From the NCBI GenBank assembly GCA_023415595.1, contig JAEZJW010000024.1:1-45959 (forward strand): a stretch of DNA of 45,959 bases. The letters run 5' to 3'. This document shows positions 1 to 6,891 of this stretch, piece after piece (position 1 is the first letter of the stretch; each line of letters starts with the position of its first letter). The notes below the pieces were generated by a model. That model was given only the letters and a program-made list of their open reading frames with translations, was not told the DNA's origin and ran no database searches. Position numbers and translations under genes: made by a program. The DNA comes from Bacillota bacterium. GTDB taxonomy: Bacteria > Bacillota > Clostridia > Lachnospirales > Lachnospiraceae.

Positions 1-141
1 CAACTCTATTATAACGGAAAGGTGATTTTTTGCTATAAGCAAATGGACACCACCCGCATAGCAGGTGGATTATTGTCTCAAATGTCTGCACGCTGCGCAG
101 CCATTTTCAACAGGCTAAAGCCGTATAAAAACAAAGAATGA
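1..141 (+). CDS. C-terminal end of an unidentified protein (partial)
   Basis: Frame 1 is open from the first base of the window to a TGA at 139-141, giving 46 residues that end in ...FNRLKPYKNKE. The stop codon lies inside the left arm of a good hairpin terminator, which is what one expects at the end of a real gene and is the main support. The tail is basic and has no motif I recognise, so I name no function. The gene starts outside the window. An open stretch this short could be chance. Confidence 0.45.
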   Translation, partial: QLYYNGKVIFCYKQMDTTRIAGGLLSQMSARCAAIFNRLKPYKNKE

Positions 142-168
142 CGCATTATTCCGATGCGTCATTCTTTT
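136..168 (+). terminator. Rho-independent terminator
   Basis: An 11-bp perfect stem (GAATGACGCAT at 136-146 with ATGCGTCATTC at 154-164), a 7-nt loop and four T residues follow the stop of the partial + strand gene, with the stop codon inside the stem. The EAL gene converges on it from the other side, so it may also stop that transcript. Confidence 0.8.
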
Positions 169-229
169 ATCCCCATACACCTGTTGCTATATCCACTATA
201 GCAAATGCATTATGAAAGTATCAGTGTAA

Positions 230-1540
230 TTACTTCCTGAGTACTTCATTCACCTTATCCGTAGGTAAAGGTGTACATAACAGGAAGCCTTGTCCCCTTT
301 CACAGGAGTTCTGCCTGAGATATTCCAGTTGTTCTTTCGTTTCTATTCCTTCTGCTACTACCATATAGTTAAGATCCCGTGCCATCGATAGGATATTTCT
401 CGTGATGGCGGTCTCTTCATTCGAATTCGGTATTGATTTAATAAAGCTGCGATCAATCTTAATGATATCGATCGGAAGCTTCAGAAGATAATTCAAGGAA
501 TAATATCCTGTTCCAAAATCGTCTAAAGCAATCTTGATTCCATAGCTTCTTAATCTTGTCAGTCTCTCAATGGCCAGTTCCACATTTGAAATAATCACAG
601 TCTCGGTGATCTCAAAGGTAACCTTCGTATAATCCACCTGGTAAGATGCGATGATCTCCTCAATCTTCTGGAAATTACTTTCGCTTTCCAACGTCTTACT
701 GGATAGGTTAATGGATAGTTCTATATGCTCCAGCCCATCCTTCTCCCACGCAAGCTTTTGATTTAATGCTGTGTTAACAATCCATCGTTCCAATGCATAG
801 ATCTGTTTGGACTTCTCTGCCACCGGTATGAACTTATCCGGTGATATATAGTCTCTGGCCGGCTGTGGCCATCTTACCAAGGCTTCCACTCCGATTACTT
901 CATTTGTTTCAAGATTATATTCCGGCTGGTAGAACAACTGAAATTCCTCGCGTTCAATTCCTGCCTGCAATCTATTAACCATATGCATATGGCCGATGAT
1001 ATCGTTATGAAGCTCATCGCTGTATAACTTATAATCCTTACCGGTCTTTTTTGCCAGGTAGGTGGCAGTCTCCGCATTCTGCATCAGGGAAGCCATATCC
1101 TTCCCGTTATCCGGATAGATAGCAACACCGGCACTTAGAGTGACATAGTATATATATTCTGTCGGACAGACCTGGCAGACATTACTGAGAAGCTCGTCCA
1201 CCTGATCCAATAGCTCTTGATGCGTTTGGATGCGCGTACAGATAATTGCGAATTTATCAGGTGCTGTACGTGAAACATAGCAGGAATTGTCATCCGTAAG
1301 ACGGTTCAGATAATCAGCAACATATTTTATAACTTCATCTCCTGCTTTATTACCGTATGTTTCTTTCAGATATCTGAAATTATCAATATCGAGATATATA
1401 ACCGCGAATTGATTCCTCCCGGACAATAAGGTGCCGGAATTATTATGGATAAGCTCCTTTATTTTGTTTTTGAATAAGTTCAAACTAGGTAATCCTGTTA
1501 ATCTGTCGTAAACCGTCATGCTCTCCTTAGTTTTTCCCAT
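230..1540 (-). CDS. EAL-domain c-di-GMP phosphodiesterase with degenerate GGDEF domain
   Basis: An N-terminal GGDEF-like domain (first ~170 residues, DRLTGLPSLNLF to the active-site region) is followed by a full EAL domain. The GGDEF signature reads APDKF, so diguanylate cyclase activity is very unlikely; the domain may sense GTP or only hold structure. The EAL half keeps EALVRWPQ, the NLS segment, the ITET motif and DDFGTGYYSLNYLLKLPIDIIKIDRSF-type residues with the paired Asp, so hydrolysis of c-di-GMP is expected. There is no membrane segment or input domain, so it should be cytosolic. Start choice is uncertain: GTG at 1552, ATG at 1540 and ATG at 1519 are all possible; the last has AAGGAG only 3 nt upstream. 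It stands alone between two terminators. Confidence 0.88.
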   Translation of the reverse strand: MGKTKESMTVYDRLTGLPSLNLFKNKIKELIHNNSGTLLSGRNQFAVIYLDIDNFRYLKETYGNKAGDEVIKYVADYLNRLTDDNSCYVSRTAPDKFAIICTRIQTHQELLDQVDELLSNVCQVCPTEYIYYVTLSAGVAIYPDNGKDMASLMQNAETATYLAKKTGKDYKLYSDELHNDIIGHMHMVNRLQAGIEREEFQLFYQPEYNLETNEVIGVEALVRWPQPARDYISPDKFIPVAEKSKQIYALERWIVNTALNQKLAWEKDGLEHIELSINLSSKTLESESNFQKIEEIIASYQVDYTKVTFEITETVIISNVELAIERLTRLRSYGIKIALDDFGTGYYSLNYLLKLPIDIIKIDRSFIKSIPNSNEETAITRNILSMARDLNYMVVAEGIETKEQLEYLRQNSCERGQGFLLCTPLPTDKVNEVLRK

Positions 1541-1604
1541 ATGAATTCTCACTTATCTGTTAGTCGTTTTGTTCCAGCCAATCATATTTTACTTTATTAA
1601 TAAT

Positions 1605-1661
1605 AAAAAGACCATGTCGTATCTGGAAAACTTCTTTGAAATTTTCCAAAAACGACATGGT
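1605..1661 (-). terminator. Terminator hairpin for the HTH-TPR regulator transcript
   Basis: ACCATGTCGT (1611-1620) pairs with ACGACATGGT (1652-1661), and inside it TGGAAAA (1624-1630) pairs with TTTTCCA (1642-1648). Read on the - strand the stem is followed by CTTTTTATTATT, a good release tract. The nearest - strand gene upstream ends at 1920, so this is the likely stop for the regulator pair. One arm also lies where the -35 of the + strand peptide gene would be, so a second role as an operator is possible. Confidence 0.65.
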
Positions 1662-1680
1662 TTATCACAAATCTACATAC

Positions 1681-1729
1681 TATAATGAGGTTGTTAAGAA
1701 ATAAACTTACTATTTCAGGAAAATAGTAA
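1681..1729 (+). promoter_or_regulatory. Promoter and inverted repeat before the peptide gene
   Basis: A consensus -10, TATAAT, lies at 1681-1686. No good -35 is present 16-18 bp upstream (the sequence there is TGGTTT), which suggests dependence on an activator. Just past the expected start of transcription is a perfect 9-bp inverted repeat, TTACTATTT (1707-1715) and AAATAGTAA (1721-1729), with a 5-nt spacer. It is a candidate binding site for one of the HTH-TPR regulators or a 5' leader hairpin. Confidence 0.5.
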
Positions 1730-1764
1730 CATCCCCAATCATCTAATTTAAAGGAGGTTTCACA

Positions 1765-1923
1765 ATGAAAAATTTAAGAAAAGTATTCGCGGTATCCATG
1801 ATCCTTATGCAGCTCACACTGGCTCTCTCTGTTACTAGAGGTACAGCAGCTCCGGCAATAACTTCCGATCCCGAAAGCGGTATTACCGTATGTCACGATA
1901 TGCCTCCGATCGACACATTTTAA
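1765..1923 (+). CDS. Small exported peptide, candidate signalling pheromone precursor (52 aa)
   Basis: An ATG at 1765 has AAGGAGG at 1751-1757, 7 nt upstream, and opens a 52-codon frame ending in TAA at 1921-1923. The product starts MKNLRKVFAVSMILMQ: a basic N-terminus, a hydrophobic core to about residue 23, then RGTAAPA, which offers signal-peptidase sites, and a polar tail ending CHDMPPIDTF. That is the layout of Phr, PapR and NprX precursors, where the C-terminal 5-10 residues are the signal. The gene faces two HTH-TPR (RRNPP-type) regulators and overlaps the end of the nearer one by 4 nt, as cognate peptide genes often lie beside their receptor. What I see: the frame, the ribosome site, the signal sequence. 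What I infer: export and signalling. The frame is shorter than common gene-calling cut-offs, so it may be missing from annotations. Confidence 0.72.
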   Translation: MKNLRKVFAVSMILMQLTLALSVTRGTAAPAITSDPESGITVCHDMPPIDTF

Positions 1924-2861
1924 TCATCAGATAGAGTCATCTGAAAGCTTTCCATTACATGTCCCTCAAAAACTTGCCGAATATAGGGACTCTGGAACGC
2001 AGATGCCAAATAATAACCTTTTTTAAAATCACGTATACATTCTCTCTCATTATCATGTGGCAGCACTCCCATATTGATCAGTTGCTCATTATTCCAGGCA
2101 ACGCAATAAATTAATTGTGGGAGTGTGCTGCAAAGCTTGTATTTTCTGCAGATTTCTATTCCTTCTTCTGCAGTCGCGGTTGATTTCTCAAAGTCACCTA
2201 TCACACTTTGCCATTTTGAAAGGTTATATATATTGGATAGCTGCATGACTACTCTCTGCTGCTCATCCATATAGCTTAGCTTCAACGCGCTTTTGGCTTC
2301 CTCCAATATCTCAATCGCTTTCTTGAAGTCGTTCTTTTCCGCATATGCAGTTGAGATATTCAGAAGAAGTAATGCTTCATTATAGGTTAACGGCCAACTG
2401 GCCAGCGATATGGTTCCATATCTGGGAATGGTCAACAGTATGGCCTGTTGAAGACCTTCCAAAAAATCGTCAGTGGTAATCTGCTTCATCCGATATCTGA
2501 TCAGATTCTCCGCCCGGATCAGAAACTGCCTGTCCAGAACCGTATTGCCTAGAGATTTCTTAATTTCCTTCAGGATTTCTTCCGCATGGACATAGTCATA
2601 AACATGGATATGATCTTCAAACTGCTTCATCTTCTCCAGTACTTTAAAATCGGAGATAGAAAGCATGGAATAAGCACGTTCCCTGATTCTCCCCATACGC
2701 TCCATCAAAAGTTCATAGGTATCCCGGTTTGGATTCTGTTTACCGGTTTCCATTCTGGATAAGGTCTCTACGGAACAGATTCCGTCACAGAGCTGTTCCT
2801 GTGTGATGGATAAGGACTTTCTTGTCAATCTGATGATATCTCCTAGTCGGTATCTTCCCAT
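1920..2861 (-). CDS. HTH-TPR (RRNPP-type) transcriptional regulator B
   Basis: Residues ~5-60 form an XRE-type helix-turn-helix (LGDIIRLTRKSLSITQEQL, then CSVETLSRMETGKQNP). The rest, to residue 313, is all-helical with TPR-like repeats, for example the NISTAYAEKNDFKKAIEIL segment. This is the domain order of PlcR, NprR, Rgg and related cytosolic receptors that bind re-imported peptides. The start has GGAGG 7 nt upstream and lies inside the preceding regulator gene (19-nt overlap), so the two are translationally coupled. Its 3' end meets the end of the small peptide gene on the other strand. Peptide binding and the DNA target are inference; other HTH-TPR proteins have no known peptide. Confidence 0.85.
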   Translation of the reverse strand: MGRYRLGDIIRLTRKSLSITQEQLCDGICSVETLSRMETGKQNPNRDTYELLMERMGRIRERAYSMLSISDFKVLEKMKQFEDHIHVYDYVHAEEILKEIKKSLGNTVLDRQFLIRAENLIRYRMKQITTDDFLEGLQQAILLTIPRYGTISLASWPLTYNEALLLLNISTAYAEKNDFKKAIEILEEAKSALKLSYMDEQQRVVMQLSNIYNLSKWQSVIGDFEKSTATAEEGIEICRKYKLCSTLPQLIYCVAWNNEQLINMGVLPHDNERECIRDFKKGYYLASAFQSPYIRQVFEGHVMESFQMTLSDD

Positions 2862-3796
2862 TTGTATACCTCCTTCAGATGCTGCTTTATTTCCTCAGCG
2901 ATATCATATTCTTCACAAAAAGCATAGATATAATATGCCTCAACGAATAGTCTCCTGCATTCCTTTTGCTTTAACTCAAAACTTTCATCTGCTTTGGCGA
3001 TTGCCTCTGTGGTCTGGGCTTTGATCAGAGCCAGCTCAGGTCTATAATCAAGCTTTCTGTTTCCGATATTTCGCTCGATCCCTTTCTCGCAAAATTCCAA
3101 AGCCAGTTTAGGATTATTCTCCCGTTGATAGAGCCTGCAAGCGATAATGGCCACCTTAGGGTAGAGTCTGTTGTTCTCGACCATGGACAGATGGTTATCC
3201 AGATAATCCAGTGCCTGGAATAGGATTTCCTTCGCCCGGCTTATCATATCAGCAGCAATCATTCTCTGAATGATGTCGATGATAATATTGAATTCTGTAT
3301 TACTCAGATAATAATCACCGATTTCATTCGTCTGAAAATCAGGTACTGTATAGCTGATCGCTTCCATGAACAGTTCAATGGTTGTCCTTACATCACCACC
3401 TTGAATCTCATTCAGTAAAGCTCTGCAGGAAACGATAAATTGCTTATGAACACTTCCCTTGGACGAGAAAATCTTCTCATACAGATTAAGCAGACGCTCC
3501 GCTGACAGTACGTTTTTCTCTTCGATTTCCTTTTTGATGTCTTCTCTGTTTTGATAGGATTCATAATCCAGATCCGTCAAAATTAATTCAAACTGGTTCG
3601 GGGTCTTTCCAAGCCTCTCTAATAAAGCTTCCAGCAGCAATGAGTCAACATCCCTGGCACCGGCCTCAATCCTGGAGAGGGTCGGTACAGAGCATAATCC
3701 CTTACAAAGTTTACTCTGTGAGATCTTAAAGTTTTCACGGAAATACAGAATGGCAGAACCGATTTTATTATTCTCCATTTCGATTTCATTGAACAC
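2843..3796 (-). CDS. HTH-TPR (RRNPP-type) transcriptional regulator A
   Basis: A paralogue of the next gene: XRE-type helix-turn-helix near the N-terminus (IGSAILYFRENFKISQSKL, then CSVPTLSRIEAGARD) followed by helical TPR-like repeats to the end. The two proteins share the CSVxTLSRxExG helix-turn-helix signature, which points to an old tandem duplication. I chose GTG at 3796 because GAGGGGGTGAG lies just before it; a longer frame with ATG at 3823 (326 aa) has no ribosome site. It is the first gene of the two-gene transcript. The role is probably DNA binding controlled by a peptide or protein partner; the target genes are unknown, with the peptide promoter at 1681 the obvious candidate. Confidence 0.83.
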   Translation of the reverse strand: MFNEIEMENNKIGSAILYFRENFKISQSKLCKGLCSVPTLSRIEAGARDVDSLLLEALLERLGKTPNQFELILTDLDYESYQNREDIKKEIEEKNVLSAERLLNLYEKIFSSKGSVHKQFIVSCRALLNEIQGGDVRTTIELFMEAISYTVPDFQTNEIGDYYLSNTEFNIIIDIIQRMIAADMISRAKEILFQALDYLDNHLSMVENNRLYPKVAIIACRLYQRENNPKLALEFCEKGIERNIGNRKLDYRPELALIKAQTTEAIAKADESFELKQKECRRLFVEAYYIYAFCEEYDIAEEIKQHLKEVYKWEDTD

Positions 3797-3853
3797 AGAT
3801 CTCACCCCCTCTGTATATGCCATATTATTATTACGAGTGTCTGTCCAAATTAT

Positions 3854-3899
3854 TGTTAATCACTATTCTTAGATTAACACAACATATACCCCAGTTCAA
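3854..3899 (-). promoter_or_regulatory. Promoter and inverted repeat before the regulator pair
   Basis: On the - strand TTGAAC (3899-3894), a 17-bp spacer and TAATCT (3876-3871) form a plausible sigma-A promoter. An 8-bp perfect inverted repeat, TGTTAATC (3854-3861) and GATTAACA (3872-3879), covers the -10 and the likely start site, a position that fits repression of the regulators' own promoter. Confidence 0.45.
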
Positions 3900-3974
3900 T
3901 TAAATTTATTATAAAACAGACATTTTACGAGCATGATATTAATAAATTGATAAGAATTGACAAAATATTCATGT

Positions 3975-4033
3975 AAAAAACCCGGCTCACCGGCAGAAAG
4001 GATTACACTTCCTATCTGCTTTAAGAGCCGGGG
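3975..4033 (-). terminator. Terminator of the yhbD-bactofilin transcript
   Basis: CCCGGCTC (3981-3988) pairs with GAGCCGGG (4025-4032), with further pairing inside (GCAGA with TCTGC). On the - strand the stem is followed by six T residues. It lies 26 nt past the stop of the bactofilin-like gene. Confidence 0.85.
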
Positions 4034-4058
4034 CAATCATGGTATTGGTCAGTCTTTC

Positions 4059-4670
4059 TTACTTCATCGTATATTCTCCGGTGATATTACGTACATAGGA
4101 GCTCTTGTCGATATACAGCGTACCATTACAGTCGATATTCTCGATCCTGCAGTCTGGACCGATCGTTATATCCTTACCATTCACGGACGATGCACTAACT
4201 CCTCTTAAATCTATCGTAGTTGCTTCTATGAGTCTGACTTCTGATCTCCATCTCCGGAGAATTCTTGAGACAAATCTGGGATGATGATAAGAATCGATAA
4301 AGATCTTATCTCCAAAGATTTCGTCAGCAGTGATACACCCCTCAGCGTGGACTACATCGGCAGACACCTCTCCCCCTGCCTTTATCACTCCTTCACAGAT
4401 GATTTCTTCTGCTTCGATCTTAACTTCCTTCTTCGCATTGAGAACACCTTCCACAACAATCTTCTTCGCCCTGATATCGGAGAAGAAATCAGCTACTCCT
4501 TCACAATCCAGCAGATTCACATCAAAACCGCCTTTGCAGGAAAATACCCCTTCGATACGGACTATATCCGCTTTAAGGTCTCCATAACAATTACCGACTC
4601 CCTCTACCGTAATATTACCAAACTCACCGCCATTGATTTTACCTATTCCTTCAATATGAAAATCCTGCAT
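4059..4670 (-). CDS. Bactofilin-like (YhbE/YhbF-type) polymer-forming protein
   Basis: The 203-residue product consists of short beta-strand repeats with regular glycines and the recurring words EGVG, EGVF, EGVL and CEGVI, the pattern of bactofilins (DUF583, polymer-forming cytoskeletal proteins), which fold as a right-handed beta-helix and assemble without nucleotides. It has no signal peptide or membrane segment. A good ribosome site (GGGAGG) precedes the ATG, 19 nt past the yhbD-like gene, so both share a transcript. In Bacillus subtilis the yhbD-yhbE-yhbF cluster has the same order and its bactofilins affect flagellar assembly (known for that organism). Only one bactofilin gene is present here. 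A role in motility or cell shape is inference. Confidence 0.82.
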   Translation of the reverse strand: MQDFHIEGIGKINGGEFGNITVEGVGNCYGDLKADIVRIEGVFSCKGGFDVNLLDCEGVADFFSDIRAKKIVVEGVLNAKKEVKIEAEEIICEGVIKAGGEVSADVVHAEGCITADEIFGDKIFIDSYHHPRFVSRILRRWRSEVRLIEATTIDLRGVSASSVNGKDITIGPDCRIENIDCNGTLYIDKSSYVRNITGEYTMK

Positions 4671-4689
4671 ATATACTTCCTCCCATCTA

Positions 4690-5316
4690 CTATTTAAACC
4701 TATTGTTATACTTAATCTTTAACTTATCTGCGATCTCACTTAGGGATATCTGCTCCTTCACCTCTATCTCATCATCAAAGAAAACCGGAGTAGTATTCGG
4801 TGAGAAGGCGGTGTAGAAACTATTCCCTATAGAAAATACCGTACATGTGACATTCGTACTTTTCTGCCTGGCTGCTGTTGTAATGCTCTTCTGTAGTAAA
4901 TCCCTTAATTGGCTGCCGGTTAGGTTGATCTTATCAGCTGCCTGTATCATACCAACAGTAAAAACGATATCAAGGAAATCAAACTGTTCCCTTCCGTAAA
5001 GCCCGGGCAGATCATCTAATAGTTCACGGTCTATTTCGCTCATCTCCTGCAGCTGGGCACTCGTTATCTTTGCGTCTGCTTTCTCCGGGGAGAGTATCCG
5101 GGCTAACTCCTCCAAAGAGTACTGATCCTTCAGATCCAGGATGGATTTTATTCTGCTGAGTATCTGCTCCCTTGGGAAGAAGGTTTCCTGCCCGGTATAG
5201 GCAGATTGCTTAATAAACCATTCTTCAGGGATTAACCTTTCCCTCTTCCATCGATATAGTTGGCCATAGGAGATACCGGTAATAGCCAAAAGATCCTTCT
5301 TGGAAATCAAGTTCAT
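4690..5316 (-). CDS. yhbD: YhbD-family (DUF4004) MerR-like regulator
   Basis: The N-terminus (MNLISKKDLLAITGISYGQLYRWKRE) is a MerR/HTH_17-type DNA-binding helix-turn-helix, and the remainder resembles the YhbD family, which lies upstream of bactofilin genes in Bacillus. I chose the ATG at 5316 because AGAGGTGA lies just before it; a frame from 5346 would add ten residues and run through the leader repeat. The promoter has its operator-like repeat inside the -35/-10 spacer, the arrangement MerR-type regulators act on, so self-regulation is likely. It is transcribed with the bactofilin gene downstream. The trigger is unknown. Confidence 0.82.
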   Translation of the reverse strand: MNLISKKDLLAITGISYGQLYRWKRERLIPEEWFIKQSAYTGQETFFPREQILSRIKSILDLKDQYSLEELARILSPEKADAKITSAQLQEMSEIDRELLDDLPGLYGREQFDFLDIVFTVGMIQAADKINLTGSQLRDLLQKSITTAARQKSTNVTCTVFSIGNSFYTAFSPNTTPVFFDDEIEVKEQISLSEIADKLKIKYNNRFK

Positions 5317-5334
5317 AGGGTTCACCTCTTTCAT

Positions 5335-5394
5335 GTAACGTAACATTGTTTTGTTCTCTGAAAGTAATATAACATAACATTGTTACGCTGTCAA
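5335..5394 (-). promoter_or_regulatory. YhbD promoter with two operator-like repeats
   Basis: On the - strand TTGACA (5394-5389), a 17-bp spacer and TATATT (5371-5366) form a near-consensus promoter. The spacer holds a near-palindrome built on AACATTGTTA (5375-5386 region). A second copy of TAACATTGTT lies 34 bp downstream at 5341-5350, near the ribosome site. Two matching copies flanking the start of transcription suggest an operator pair. Confidence 0.75.
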
Positions 5395-5445
5395 TGATAA
5401 TTTTGTAAAATTTTATACTTACTCATAGGCATTCACACATCATGC

Positions 5446-5479
5446 ATTCAAAAATGTCAGCTCCTCAGACATTTTGAAT
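5446..5479. other. Unassigned hairpin
   Basis: ATTCAAAAATGTC (5446-5458) and GACATTTTGAAT (5468-5479) pair with one bulged A and a 9-nt loop. No T tract follows on either strand. It lies between the yhbD promoter and the terminator of the zinc-ribbon gene; it could slow or process that transcript, or be a binding site. Confidence 0.4.
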
Positions 5480-5495
5480 CATGTATAAATGAAAT

Positions 5496-5539
5496 AGAGG
5501 GTGCGAACAGGGATATTACAACTCCTGTCCACACCCTCT
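5496..5539 (-). terminator. Hairpin terminator of the zinc-ribbon membrane gene
   Basis: AGAGGGTG (5496-5503) pairs with CACCCTCT (5532-5539), with ACAGG and CCTGT pairing inside. On the - strand it is followed by ATTTCATTT, a modest release tract, 17 nt past the stop codon. Confidence 0.65.
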
Positions 5540-5555
5540 AAGGGATGTGTATCTG

Positions 5556-6122
5556 CTACTTCTTTAATTTACGGCCACAGCTTTGGCATACAATAGCATC
5601 CTCCGCTGCTCTTGAGCCACACTTCGGACAGAATACCGCATTAATTCTTTGTGGCTTTTTCACTTCATCGGTCTTGTCCACTGGCTTTCCGGACTTGCCT
5701 AAGTTTGCTCCGGAGTTACCTGCGCCCGGTCTTCTGATTTGTAACTTACCTGCATTCGGCTTCAAAACTTTATAATAACTCTTAAGAGCCTTGAAAGCTA
5801 TGACACAGATAACAGCCATGATGGCCATCATCAGTACCAGCTCTAATACATCCTGCATCCCGAATTTAAACTCCGTACCCAGCTCTGCTTCAAGCTTTAC
5901 CGGGTCCTTCGCATATTTTACCATGTTAATTATTATCTGTACCGTTCCTGCGGTTATGATACCGAGCGTAAAGCCCCAGTAGATCAGGATAAAGCCGGAT
6001 GCCATCAATCCTACGATACATAGCAGCTTCATGAGCTGGCTTCGATCCTGTTCATACCATTTGATAATATAACGGTAGCCGAATATTGCTATCATTAGGA
6101 TGGGCCATATTACAACACCCAT
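5556..6122 (-). CDS. Membrane protein with C-terminal zinc ribbon
   Basis: 188 residues. Three hydrophobic segments (about residues 2-18, 34-62 and 92-112) are followed by a Pro/Gly/Lys-rich linker and a C-terminal zinc ribbon, FCPKCGSRAAEDAIVCQSCGRKLKK-type, with two CxxC pairs. I do not know the family; zinc-ribbon membrane proteins of this shape are common in Clostridia and uncharacterised. The ribosome site AAGGTGA lies close before the ATG. It is transcribed alone, away from the hsp20 gene, with its own terminator. The zinc ribbon probably faces the cytoplasm. Confidence 0.7.
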   Translation of the reverse strand: MGVVIWPILMIAIFGYRYIIKWYEQDRSQLMKLLCIVGLMASGFILIYWGFTLGIITAGTVQIIINMVKYAKDPVKLEAELGTEFKFGMQDVLELVLMMAIMAVICVIAFKALKSYYKVLKPNAGKLQIRRPGAGNSGANLGKSGKPVDKTDEVKKPQRINAVFCPKCGSRAAEDAIVCQSCGRKLKK

Positions 6123-6315
6123 AACTTCACCTTCTTTCTATCTGCAGAAGATCATTTCATACCAATCTATCTCTCTTCGCATCACTGCTCTGAGCACAAT
6201 TTATCACCTATTAAATATTCTATCATGTATCCATACCTGATGGCAACCGATATCCTCCATAACCTACCAGAAGTAATACGTAACAATTTATTTGATTTGT
6301 GAATTATTTGTGAAA

Positions 6316-6358
6316 TTAGCACTCTCCTCTTGACAGTGCTAATAGTAGGTGTTATATT
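6316..6358 (+). promoter_or_regulatory. CIRCE operator and sigma-A promoter of hsp20
   Basis: TTAGCACTC (6316-6324), nine bases, CAGTGCTAA (6334-6342) matches the CIRCE consensus with one changed base. TTGACA (6330-6335), a 17-bp spacer and TATATT (6353-6358) form the promoter, so the operator covers the -35. HrcA, the known CIRCE repressor, should control this gene; hrcA is not in the window. Confidence 0.92.
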
Positions 6359-6407
6359 ACATATAGAACATCAAACACAATCATAAATTGTAAAGGAGGA
6401 AACAGAT

Positions 6408-6836
6408 ATGTTATTACCAAGCATTTTCGAAAGAAATTTTGTAGACAACTTTTTTAATGATGTATTCTCATTCCCCTTCAGCCTCTCTAAAACAACAAAT
6501 TGGATGAGTACTAACGTGAAGGATAATGGAGATGAGTATCTTCTCGAGATGGAGCTTCCCGGCTTCGATAAGAAAGACCTCCGTGCTCATCTGGAAAACG
6601 GCTATCTGACGATTACTGCAGAGAGAGAAGAATCTAAAGATGAAAATGATGAGAAAGGAAGATACATCCATAGAGAACGTTACAGCGGCAGCTGCAAGAG
6701 GAGCTTCTATGTGGGTGATTATCTGAAAGAGGAAGATATACAGGCTTCCTTCGACAACGGTGTCCTGAAGCTGGTATTCCCAAAGGATAAAAAAACTGCT
6801 AAGCTGGAAGAGAAAAAATACATTACGATTGAGTAG
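6408..6836 (+). CDS. hsp20: Small heat-shock protein, Hsp20/alpha-crystallin family
   Basis: 142 residues with a short N-terminal arm (LLPSIFERNFVDNFFNDVF) and a full alpha-crystallin domain from about residue 35, including MELPGFDKKDLRAHLENGYLTI-type strands and the GVLKLVFPK signature near the end. Members are ATP-independent holdases that bind unfolding proteins in the cytosol. The ribosome site AAAGGAGG precedes the ATG. Expression is under a CIRCE element, so heat and protein-folding stress should induce it through HrcA, which is less usual for small heat-shock proteins than for groESL or dnaK but well known in Clostridia. Transcribed alone. Confidence 0.96.
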   Translation: MLLPSIFERNFVDNFFNDVFSFPFSLSKTTNWMSTNVKDNGDEYLLEMELPGFDKKDLRAHLENGYLTITAEREESKDENDEKGRYIHRERYSGSCKRSFYVGDYLKEEDIQASFDNGVLKLVFPKDKKTAKLEEKKYITIE

Positions 6837-6846
6837 AATGTATTTA

Positions 6847-6878
6847 GAGGCACATTTCGAACCTAAGAAATGTGCCTC
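6847..6878. terminator. Bidirectional hairpin between hsp20 and ptsI
   Basis: GAGGCACATTTC (6847-6858) and GAAATGTGCCTC (6867-6878) form a perfect 12-bp stem with an 8-nt loop between two convergent genes. The flanks are AT-rich rather than strict T tracts. Confidence 0.75.
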
Positions 6879-6891
6879 ATTTACTATAATT

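Noticed and set aside
4281..4697. 138-residue + strand frame across the bactofilin gene
   Set aside because: No ribosome site and no recognisable content; the opposite strand encodes clear beta-helix repeats.
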